From contig CALDKP010000117.1 of the NCBI GenBank assembly GCA_937898535.1, positions 1-6,789 of the forward strand: 6,789 nucleotides of DNA, read 5' to 3'. The notes beneath the pieces are model-generated. The model was given only the letters and a program-made list of their open reading frames with translations. It was not told where the DNA came from and ran no database searches. The position numbers and the translations under genes were made by a program. Source of the stretch: an uncultured Sphingomonadales bacterium (GTDB taxonomy: Bacteria; Pseudomonadota; Alphaproteobacteria; Sphingomonadales; Sphingomonadaceae). This document shows positions 1 through 5,774 of this stretch, piece after piece; position 1 is the stretch's first letter; every line of letters starts with the position of its first letter.

Positions 1-747
1 GGTGGGCAGTTCCGGGTGCCTGGCGAGATAGGCTTCCAGGGCATCTGCCGTGGCATCGGGCTGGTGGATCAGGGGGGTGCCGGGCTTGAGGGCGGCGCGG
101 AAGAGGTCAGCCACGATCTCGTAATGGGTACAGCCGAGGATGGCCCGGTCCGGAGCCCTGCCGATCCGGGCCGTGATGGCCTTCACATGGCCCTCGATCA
201 CCCGGGACATGTCCTCGGGGCTGGCTCCGGTCTCGATCAGGCCGGCCAGTTCGGGGCAGGGCTCGGAAAAGACCGCCACATCGTCGCGGCGCTTGTCGAT
301 CTCGATCTCATAGACCCGGGACCGGGCCGTGGCGGGGGTGGAAAAGACCGCCAGGATCTCAAGGACCTCGATCTTCTCGCCGCTGCGATCCCGTTCCTGT
401 TCCCAGGACATGCCGGTGGCGGCCTCGATGGTCGGGACAATGATGCCAAGGATATTGACCGGCCGCCCGATCGCCTTGCGATAGCCCGGCAGCCAGGTCT
501 GCTGCAGGCGACGCAGGGCCACCCCGGAGGCCGTATTGCAGGCCAGGACCACCAGATTGCAGCCGGCCTCGAACAGGCGCTCGCATCCGGCCCGGGTGAG
601 ATCGACGATCTCCTCCCCGCCGCGGCCGCCATAGGGGGTATTGGCCTGGTCCGCCAGATAGACGAAATCGGCCTGGGGCATACGCTCCACCAGGGCCCGG
701 TGGATCGACAGGCCGCCGATCCCTGAATCAAAGACGCCAATGCTCAT
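1..747 (-). CDS. murI: Glutamate racemase, C-terminus cut by window edge
   Basis: The enzyme interconverts L- and D-glutamate in the cytoplasm and supplies D-Glu for the peptidoglycan stem peptide. The reverse strand reads open from ATG at 747 to base 1, giving 249 residues. The N-terminus carries the family hallmark FDSGIGG (residues 5-11, with Asp7). LADQANTPYGGRGG (about 31-44) matches the PYG loop. The two catalytic cysteines are visible: Cys70 in ACNTAS and Cys206 in GCTHY, followed by His208. The family is usually about 260-285 residues, so roughly 15-35 C-terminal residues lie outside the window. No good Shine-Dalgarno precedes the ATG; a TTG two codons upstream is possible, but MSIGVFDSG is the usual kind of start. 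The gene is divergent from dcp. Its codons are strongly GC-ending, like most of dcp and unlike the genes to the right. Confidence 0.95.
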   Translation of the reverse strand, partial: MSIGVFDSGIGGLSIHRALVERMPQADFVYLADQANTPYGGRGGEEIVDLTRAGCERLFEAGCNLVVLACNTASGVALRRLQQTWLPGYRKAIGRPVNILGIIVPTIEAATGMSWEQERDRSGEKIEVLEILAVFSTPATARSRVYEIEIDKRRDDVAVFSEPCPELAGLIETGASPEDMSRVIEGHVKAITARIGRAPDRAILGCTHYEIVADLFRAALKPGTPLIHQPDATADALEAYLARHPELPT

Positions 748-865
748 GGCCAAAGGTTTATCGAGCCCCCGTCGCCCCGTCGAGGTTCGTCTCGTGACGG
801 TCCTGTAAGGTGACGCGTGAGGGTGCGAGGGTTAAGGTCGGTGCCAAACCTGATCTGGAGTTCCC
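748..865. promoter_or_regulatory. Divergent intergenic region murI / dcp
   Basis: These 118 bases separate the two divergent starts and must hold both promoters if each gene is transcribed alone. I see no convincing -35/-10 pair on either strand and no long inverted repeat. The only clear signal is GGAG at 857-860, five bases before the dcp ATG. Confidence 0.4.
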
Positions 866-2989
866 ATGAAGAGGCGTAGTTTCCTGGCTGCATCCGGCGC
901 GATCGCCGCCAGCTCCCTGTTACCCACCCTTGGACAGGCCCAGACAGCCAATCCCCTGGTCGCCCCCTGGACGGGTCCGTTCGGCGGGGTGCCGGCCTTT
1001 GACAAGGTCAGGGTGGAGGACTTCGCCCCGGCCATGGAGGCCGCCATGGCCGCGAACCGCGCCGAGATCGCCGCAATTGCTGCCAATCCGGCCCCGGCCA
1101 GTTTCGAAAACACCATTGTCGCCCTGGAGCGTTCCGGCGCAGCCCTGGACCGCGTCGGGACCTATATGGGGATCTGGTCCGGAACCCTGTCTACCCCGGC
1201 CATGCAGGCCGTGGAACGGGACATGGCACCCAAGGAGTCGGCCCATAGCGATGCCATCATCCAGAATGCGGCCCTCTTTGCCCGCATCCAGGCGGTCTAT
1301 GATGCCAGGGAAACGGCCGGCCTGACCCCGGAGCAGCAGCGCCTGACCTGGCTCTACTGGAACCGGTTTGTCCGCGCCGGGGCGCGGCTGTCGCCGGAGG
1401 CCAAGCTGAGGGTTGCGGCCATCAATGCCGAGCTGGCGGGCCTGTTCACGGCCTTCAGCCAGAACCTGCTGGCCGATGAGACCAACTATGTCCTCTATCT
1501 GCGCACCGAGTCCGAACTGGGCGGCCTGCCGCAGGATATCCGGGACGCGGCGGCTGCGGCGGCCAAGGCCCGGGGTCATGAGGGGGAATGGGCCATCCTC
1601 AATACCCGCTCCTCTGTCGATCCCTTCCTGACCTATTCCACCCGCCGCGATCTTCGCGAAAAGGTCTGGAAGACCTTCTACAGCCGTGGCGACAATGGCG
1701 ATGCCCACGACAATAACGGCCTGATCCGCAAGATCCTGAAGCTACGGGTCGAGCGCGCCCGCCTGCTGGGCTATCCCACCCACGCCCATTTCCGCCTCGA
1801 AAACGCCATGGCCCGGACCCCGGAAAACGCCATGGACCTGATGCTGCGGGTCTGGCCTTCGGCCATTGCCCGGGTGAAGGAGGAGGTGGCCGAGATGCAG
1901 GCCGTCGCCGACAAGGAAAAGGCGGCCCTGCGGATCGAGCCCTGGGACTATCGCTTCTATGCCGAGAAGGTCCGGGCCGAGCGCTACGATCTCGATATGA
2001 ACGTGGTCAAACCCTATATGCAGCTGGAAAAGCTGCGCGAGGGCATGTTCTGGGCCGCTGGCGAACTCTATGGCTTCAGCTTCCACCTCGTGAGCGACCT
2101 GCCGGTCCAGCACCCCGATGTCCGGGTCTGGGAGGTCAAGGGATCGTCCGGCCAGCATGTGGGTCTGTGGTATTTCGACCCCTATGCCCGACCGGGCAAG
2201 CGTTCCGGGGCCTGGATGAATGCCTATCGTCCCCAGGAAACCCATGCCGGGGTGGTGACCACCATCGTTTCCAACAATTCCAACTTCGTCAAAGGGGCTC
2301 CCGGCGAGCCCGTCCTGATCTCCTGGGATGATGCGGAGACCATGTTCCACGAATTCGGCCACGCCCTGCATGGACTGAACTCGGCCGTGACCTATCCCTC
2401 CCTGTCCGGCACCGCCGTGGCCCGGGACTATGTGGAATTCCCGAGCCAGGTGAACGAGCACTGGCTGCCGACGCCCCAGGTGCTCAACCGCTTTGCCCTG
2501 CACGTCGAGACCGGCAAGCCGATCCCCGCAGACCTGGTGGCCAAGATCGAAAAGGCCCACACCTTCCGCCAGGGCTTTGATGTCACCGAATATCTGGCCT
2601 CGGCCCTGATCGACATGAAGCTGCACCTGGCCGGGGACGCTGACATCGATCCCGACGCCTTCGAGCGTGACGAGCTGAACAAGCTCGGCATGCCCAGGGA
2701 ACTGCCCATGCGCCACCGCACCCCGCAGTTCGGCCACGTCTTTGCCTCGGACGGCTATTCCGCCGGCTATTACAGCTATCTCTGGTCCGAAACGATGGAT
2801 GCCGACACATGGGCGGCCTTCACGGAAAAGGGCGATGTGTGGGACAAGGAAACAGCGGAACGGTTCCGGTCGATGTTGCTGGCAACGGGCAATGAAACCG
2901 ACCGGATCGAAGCCTATCGCGCATTCCGTGGTCGTGATCCTGATGTGAAATATATCATGAAAAAACGCGGTTTTCCAACCGGCGAATAA
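866..2989 (+). CDS. dcp: M3-family peptidyl-dipeptidase Dcp, Tat-exported
   Basis: This is a zinc metallopeptidase of the M3 (thimet oligopeptidase/Dcp) family that removes C-terminal dipeptides from short peptides. The 707 residues compare with about 680 for E. coli Dcp; the excess is largely an N-terminal signal. RRSFLA (Arg3-Arg4) followed by a hydrophobic stretch and GQA (about 23-25) looks like a twin-arginine signal, so I infer periplasmic export of a folded, metal-loaded enzyme. The zinc site is complete: HEFGH at 495-499 and Glu524 in YVEFPSQVNEHW, 25 residues after the second His as in E. coli Dcp. The substrate-binding GYSAGYYSY motif is at 630-638, with Tyr631 and Tyr638 at the expected seven-residue spacing. 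The start is supported by GGAG at 857-860. Codon use shifts in roughly the last 70 codons towards AAA, GAA, GCA, CGT and GGT, which is odd and is treated as a finding. Confidence 0.95.
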   Translation: MKRRSFLAASGAIAASSLLPTLGQAQTANPLVAPWTGPFGGVPAFDKVRVEDFAPAMEAAMAANRAEIAAIAANPAPASFENTIVALERSGAALDRVGTYMGIWSGTLSTPAMQAVERDMAPKESAHSDAIIQNAALFARIQAVYDARETAGLTPEQQRLTWLYWNRFVRAGARLSPEAKLRVAAINAELAGLFTAFSQNLLADETNYVLYLRTESELGGLPQDIRDAAAAAAKARGHEGEWAILNTRSSVDPFLTYSTRRDLREKVWKTFYSRGDNGDAHDNNGLIRKILKLRVERARLLGYPTHAHFRLENAMARTPENAMDLMLRVWPSAIARVKEEVAEMQAVADKEKAALRIEPWDYRFYAEKVRAERYDLDMNVVKPYMQLEKLREGMFWAAGELYGFSFHLVSDLPVQHPDVRVWEVKGSSGQHVGLWYFDPYARPGKRSGAWMNAYRPQETHAGVVTTIVSNNSNFVKGAPGEPVLISWDDAETMFHEFGHALHGLNSAVTYPSLSGTAVARDYVEFPSQVNEHWLPTPQVLNRFALHVETGKPIPADLVAKIEKAHTFRQGFDVTEYLASALIDMKLHLAGDADIDPDAFERDELNKLGMPRELPMRHRTPQFGHVFASDGYSAGYYSYLWSETMDADTWAAFTEKGDVWDKETAERFRSMLLATGNETDRIEAYRAFRGRDPDVKYIMKKRGFPTGE

Positions 2990-3010
2990 CGCTTTTTCAG
3001 ATTAAAATGG

Positions 3011-3046
3011 GGGCTGCGCAGGTGAAAATCTGCGCAGCCCTTTTTT
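3011..3046 (+). terminator. Rho-independent terminator after dcp
   Basis: GGGCTGCGCAG (3011-3021) and CTGCGCAGCCC (3030-3040) form a perfect 11-bp GC-rich stem around the eight-base loop GTGAAAAT. Six T follow directly (3041-3046). It lies 22 bases past the dcp stop and separates dcp from the SPFH operon. The A-rich flank on the left (TTAAAAT) is short, so activity in the opposite direction is less certain. Confidence 0.93.
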
Positions 3047-3073
3047 GTTGTAATTTTCCAAAAGCGATATAAA
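3045..3073 (+). promoter_or_regulatory. Predicted promoter of the SPFH operon
   Basis: TTGTTG (3045-3050) and TATAAA (3068-3073) are separated by 17 bases, a sigma70-like layout with a good -10 and a weak -35. Transcription would begin near 3080, leaving a leader of about 20 bases with AGGGAG at 3091-3096. The -35 overlaps the end of the terminator T-run. This is a match by eye only. Confidence 0.4.
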
Positions 3074-3084
3074 TATGATATCAT
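3066..3084. promoter_or_regulatory. GATAT/ATATC inverted repeat, possible operator
   Basis: GATAT at 3066-3070 and ATATC at 3078-3082 are inverted copies seven bases apart. The right half also lies in the perfect 10-base palindrome ATGATATCAT (3075-3084). The element covers the predicted -10 and start point, where a bound repressor would block transcription. That it is an operator is inference. AT-rich promoter DNA can give such palindromes by chance. Confidence 0.35.
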
Positions 3085-3099
3085 CTTTTTAGGGAGATT

Positions 3100-4002
3100 A
3101 TGATGACCGATGATTCTGCAAATAATCTGAATGCAAGCCGCGAGGTCGCCGCGCGCAGCTTTAACGGCTATGTGATGTTGCTCGTCCTTATGGGGAGCAT
3201 GCTTTGGTTTGGTTGGGCGATGTCGAGTGTCATACCTGATGAACCGAATGCGGATTTCCTTGGCATGGGGCTAAGCATCGCTGTTTTCCTTTTCGTCTCG
3301 AGCGGCTTTTACATGCTTCAACCTAATCAAGGCGTCGCGCTGACATTGTTCGGCGCATATAAGGGCACGGACCGGAACGAAGGCTTGCGTTGGACTTGGC
3401 CCTGGATTGCCAAGGCCAAGATATCGCTACGCGCGAACAACCTGATTTCCGAAAAGATCAAAGTAAACGACTTGCGCGGTAACCCCATTGAGATGGCGGC
3501 GCAGGTTGTGTGGCGTGTGACGGACACTGCGCAAGCGTTGTTCGACGTCGATGATTATAAGGCGTTCGTGCTCGCCCAGATTGAGGCAGCGGTCCGCACG
3601 ATCGGCGCACGCTACCCCTATGATGACTTCACGCATCAGGAAGTGACGTTGCGCGGTAATCATGACCAAGTTGGCGGCGAATTGCGGCTGGAGTTGATGG
3701 AACGTTTGCGCGTTGCAGGCATCACCGTGGACGAATGTGGCTTCACCCATTTGGCCTATGCGCAGGAAATCGCTGGTGCCATGCTGCGTCGTCAACAGGC
3801 CGAGGCAGTCGTTGCCGCGCGCAAGACCTTGGTTGAGGGCGCAGTCGGCATGGTCGAAATGGCGCTTGAGATGCTGTCGGCAAAAAATGTGGTCGAATTG
3901 GACGACGAACGTCGCGCCGCCATGGTCTCGAACCTCATGGTCGTTCTGTGCGGTGAACGAGATACACAACCTGTGGTCAACACCGGTACATTGTACAGCT
4001 AG
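3100..4002 (+). CDS. SPFH / band-7 domain membrane protein
   Basis: This 300-residue protein belongs to the stomatin/prohibitin/flotillin/HflK-C superfamily, whose members form oligomeric scaffolds at the inner membrane. Two hydrophobic segments lie near residues 24-45 and 53-73. The SPFH domain begins with YMLQPNQGVALTLFGAYKG at about 71 and runs to around 260. It includes GLRWTWPW and the strand-rich NPIEMAAQVVWRV region. The alanine-rich, charged segment at about 225-270 (AQEIAGAMLRRQQAEAVVAA) fits the helical part that follows the core domain in this superfamily. The gene starts with two tandem ATGs. AGGGAG at 3091-3096 is three bases from the first and six from the second (3103), so the true start may be one codon later. 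It is first in an operon with an Arc-type gene and two small membrane proteins. Its exact role is unknown; a part in membrane organisation or protease control would be inference from the family. Confidence 0.88.
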   Translation: MMTDDSANNLNASREVAARSFNGYVMLLVLMGSMLWFGWAMSSVIPDEPNADFLGMGLSIAVFLFVSSGFYMLQPNQGVALTLFGAYKGTDRNEGLRWTWPWIAKAKISLRANNLISEKIKVNDLRGNPIEMAAQVVWRVTDTAQALFDVDDYKAFVLAQIEAAVRTIGARYPYDDFTHQEVTLRGNHDQVGGELRLELMERLRVAGITVDECGFTHLAYAQEIAGAMLRRQQAEAVVAARKTLVEGAVGMVEMALEMLSAKNVVELDDERRAAMVSNLMVVLCGERDTQPVVNTGTLYS

Positions 4003-4011
4003 GCCAGCGGC

Positions 4012-4212
4012 GTGTCTGCTCCGTCCAAAAAAGCTTTTCCGCTCCGTCTCGATCCAGCGCTTTTTGCTGCGGTCGAGCGGTGTGCGGCCGCCGATTTCCG
4101 CAGCGCAAATGCCGAAATTGAGGTATTGCTGCGCGAGGCACTCGCCAAGCGCGGGGTGAAGGTTGGCGTCAGCGAAACGCCAAAACGCGGGCGACCGCCA
4201 AAGGAGGTTTGA
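4012..4212 (+). CDS. Arc-type ribbon-helix-helix protein with AT-hook-like tail
   Basis: This 66-residue protein begins with GTG, nine bases after the SPFH stop. There is no obvious Shine-Dalgarno, so it may be translated by coupling to the SPFH gene. Residues 8-48 match an Arc/MetJ-type ribbon-helix-helix: a short strand AFPLRL (8-13), helix A (about 15-27), then RSANAEIEVLLREAL (30-44) as helix B. Such proteins bind DNA as dimers, with the strands in the major groove. The tail PKRGRPPK (57-64) contains the RGRP core of AT-hook motifs, which bind the minor groove of AT-rich DNA. I infer a small autoregulator of this operon. An alternative is an antitoxin-like protein, but no toxin gene is adjacent. 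The gene ends inside the ribosome binding site of its successor. Confidence 0.8.
   Translation: MSAPSKKAFPLRLDPALFAAVERCAAADFRSANAEIEVLLREALAKRGVKVGVSETPKRGRPPKEV
4201..4207 (+). promoter_or_regulatory. Strong Shine-Dalgarno setting the start at 4214
   Basis: AAGGAGG lies six bases before ATG 4214 and within the last codons of the Arc-type gene. It settles the start of the next gene against a longer in-frame reading from 4163 that would overlap the Arc-type gene by 50 bases. Confidence 0.85.
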
Positions 4213-4213
4213 G

Positions 4214-4552
4214 ATGCGCGATGAAGAAAAACCCTTCGTCTATTATAAGTCGGGATCAGGTGTTAAAATATCTCCGCGCAACGCTGCGGGCTGGCGGGCC
4301 TTTGCCGTTTGGATGCTCGCATTATTCTGCGCGACGGGCGCCTTTGTCTGGGTCAGCATAGTTGCGGATGAAGCGGGATGGAATGACCGCATTATTCTGC
4401 TGTTTCTGACATTGCCGTTTCTGCTTGTCACTGGCGTCTGGGCGCTGGTGATGTTTCGGTATATGAAGGCACGTAGCGAGATTGTCGACGTAGACAGTCT
4501 GTTGCAAATAAAGCGTGATATTGACCGCACTGATAAGCCGGAGCGGCGTTGA
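4214..4552 (+). CDS. Small two-helix membrane protein
   Basis: I do not recognise a named family. The 112-residue protein has a polar, basic N-terminus (1-28), a first hydrophobic helix at about 29-51 (AFAVWMLALF through VSIVA), a short charged turn (DEAGWNDR, 52-59), a second helix at about 60-82, and a charged C-terminal tail rich in Asp, Arg and Lys (83-112). This is a hairpin topology, probably with both ends on the same side of the inner membrane. The stop of the Arc-type gene ends two bases before the ATG. It overlaps or abuts the next gene, so all four genes from 3100 appear to be co-transcribed. A partner role with the SPFH protein is inferred from context only. Confidence 0.8.
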   Translation: MRDEEKPFVYYKSGSGVKISPRNAAGWRAFAVWMLALFCATGAFVWVSIVADEAGWNDRIILLFLTLPFLLVTGVWALVMFRYMKARSEIVDVDSLLQIKRDIDRTDKPERR

Positions 4553-4556
4553 ATGC

Positions 4557-4563
4557 GGAGGAG
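4557..4563 (+). promoter_or_regulatory. Shine-Dalgarno setting the start at 4570
   Basis: GGAGGAG lies six bases before ATG 4570. A longer in-frame reading from TTG 4549 would place this site inside the coding sequence, so ATG 4570 is the better start. Confidence 0.75.
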
Positions 4564-4569
4564 CTTAAG

Positions 4570-4830
4570 ATGCTACATCTGTTTCTGGAAAAGGGCCCTT
4601 GGTTTCGGGCGAAGCGTTTCGGATATGGGGCTGGCCTGCCGTTCAAGTGGCAGGGATGGGTCGTGCTCGGCTTGTATGTCTTGGCGATGACTGGCTTGGG
4701 GCTGCTCGCGGACAATGATAAAGCGATACCCACAATAGTGACGGTCGCGCTCATGCTGATCGTTACCGGTATTTTCCTCGTCATCGTCCGCAACCACACC
4801 GAGGGTGGCTGGAAATGGCGCGGGCTTTAA
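4570..4830 (+). CDS. Small membrane protein with GYGAGLP/WQGW motif
   Basis: The 86-residue protein has no function I can name. Its N-terminus, EKGPWFRAKRFGYGAGLP followed by WQGW (7-30), is rich in aromatic and basic residues and looks conserved. Two hydrophobic helices follow, at about 30-47 and 55-73, separated by ADNDK, and then a short tail NHTEGGWKWRGL. I recall similar proteins in sphingomonads, but cannot confirm this here. The start was set by GGAGGAG at 4557-4563; a TTG at 4549 overlapping the preceding stop would add seven residues. It is the last gene of the SPFH operon and faces the nuclease gene with three bases between stop codons. No hairpin terminator is visible there. Confidence 0.78.
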   Translation: MLHLFLEKGPWFRAKRFGYGAGLPFKWQGWVVLGLYVLAMTGLGLLADNDKAIPTIVTVALMLIVTGIFLVIVRNHTEGGWKWRGL

Positions 4831-4833
4831 GAC

Positions 4834-5670
4834 TTAACGCAGCGCTTCATCCAACAACCGCGCGAGCCTGATACCGCCGCGTTCAACCTGTTGCCGCAGG
4901 GCCGCGCGTGATGCAGCGACGTCGGCTTCATCGATCACCACGGGCGCGGGTGGCTTTGCGCCACATGGGTCACTATCGACCGCGCGGGGATAGGCAATCG
5001 CCTTCGATATGGCCCAATTCTCCTCGCTCCACAGCTGGGCATTGCCCTGTTTGACAGCTGCTTTCTCCGCTGGCGTAAAACGGCGTACAATCGCCGGCGC
5101 GGCAGACAGCGCGCGGTCGGCCAGCAAGCCATCCCACACCGAATGCAAATTATATCCCCGCATGATGCCATATGTGGTTTTCAGATCGTTGCCGCCGCGG
5201 TCTGCACGGTCACCGGCGTGCAATGGCTGGTGAATGTCCCCCACAAAATGCACGAGAAAAGCCAGCGCCTGCAAACGGAGATGCGCAGGCAGCGCCTTGT
5301 TCGACAGCAACGCGAGGTTACGGTCGATCTGCGCCGACACGCAGTTTCCGTCGGCGCAAGCGCTTTTCACATCGAACGGCTTGCAGATGTCGACATTCTG
5401 ATAATGCCAGCTGTTGGTATATCCCCAGCGACGGCGATCGCCTTTGATGCAATCGGCCCAGACGCTGGCATCGGCAATGTTGCGCATTGCGCATTTTGGC
5501 GTGCCGAGCATGGGTGCCGCGCGCAACAGACGTTGCATATTTGCGCGTGCATTGGCGGACATATTGGCCTGCGCAATGTGCGCCACGGTTTCATGGCCAT
5601 ATTCCCAATATGCCTGGGCAGGGGCAAGCGGCGCGAAAAGGACGAGAAGAGCGATAATCCAGCGTTTCAT
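4834..5670 (-). CDS. Secreted S1/P1-type zinc nuclease
   Basis: This family cleaves single-stranded DNA and RNA, and often removes 3' phosphates from nucleotides, using three zinc ions. The 278-residue protein begins with a Sec-type signal (MKRW, a hydrophobic core, then APAQA), cut most simply after Ala20. Counterparts of the nine zinc ligands of P1 nuclease are visible: the mature N-terminal residue (Tyr21), His26, Asp67, His89, His141, Asp145, His151, His176 and Asp180. The HFVGDIHQPLHAG block (141-153) and NLHSVWD (174-180) are diagnostic. Position one is Tyr, where P1 has Trp. Several cysteines (60, 74, 96, 105, 110) could form disulfides after export. The role is probably nutrient phosphate or nucleotide scavenging outside the inner membrane. 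No clear Shine-Dalgarno precedes ATG 5670. It is divergent from ispG. Confidence 0.93.
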   Translation of the reverse strand: MKRWIIALLVLFAPLAPAQAYWEYGHETVAHIAQANMSANARANMQRLLRAAPMLGTPKCAMRNIADASVWADCIKGDRRRWGYTNSWHYQNVDICKPFDVKSACADGNCVSAQIDRNLALLSNKALPAHLRLQALAFLVHFVGDIHQPLHAGDRADRGGNDLKTTYGIMRGYNLHSVWDGLLADRALSAAPAIVRRFTPAEKAAVKQGNAQLWSEENWAISKAIAYPRAVDSDPCGAKPPAPVVIDEADVAASRAALRQQVERGGIRLARLLDEALR

Positions 5671-5774
5671 GTGCGCGCCATAGTGTTAACCATACATAAT
5701 TCAAAGCGCTACTCTTGTGTCGTACGTACAGGATGATGATTGCGGGAATATTCCAAGCCGCCTATATCGCCCAA
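5671..5774. promoter_or_regulatory. Divergent intergenic region nuclease / ispG
   Basis: These 104 bases separate two divergent starts. An eight-base palindrome GTACGTAC lies at 5722-5729. On the minus strand TTGAAT could serve as a weak -35, but no good -10 follows at the right distance. No promoter can be called with confidence on either strand. Confidence 0.3.

Noticed and set aside
16..726. Plus-strand 236-codon open frame antisense to the left-end gene
   Set aside because: It is low-complexity Gly/Asp/Leu-rich sequence without motifs, and the opposite strand encodes a glutamate racemase with both catalytic cysteines.
920..2737. Long minus-strand open frames (920-1708 and 1742-2737) opposite dcp
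   Set aside because: They are mirror frames of a GC-rich gene, with His/Gly/Leu-rich composition and no recognisable domain. The plus-strand Dcp has a full active site.
4012..4212. Toxin-antitoxin reading of the Arc-type gene
   Set aside because: Ribbon-helix-helix proteins are often antitoxins, but the adjacent genes are an SPFH protein and a two-helix membrane protein. Neither resembles a known toxin.
4318..4400. Direct repeat CGCATTATTCTGC at 4318-4330 and 4388-4400
   Set aside because: The two copies are 70 bases apart, so they are read in different frames (ALFC and RIIL). Both encode hydrophobic helix residues and the match is probably chance.
4428..4799. Minus-strand 123-codon frame opposite the two small membrane proteins
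   Set aside because: There is no domain or ribosome binding site, and it is antisense to genes with good Shine-Dalgarno sites and clear membrane helices.
5143..5736. Plus-strand 197-codon frame opposite the nuclease gene
   Set aside because: It is a shadow of the S1/P1 nuclease, whose zinc ligands are all present on the minus strand.
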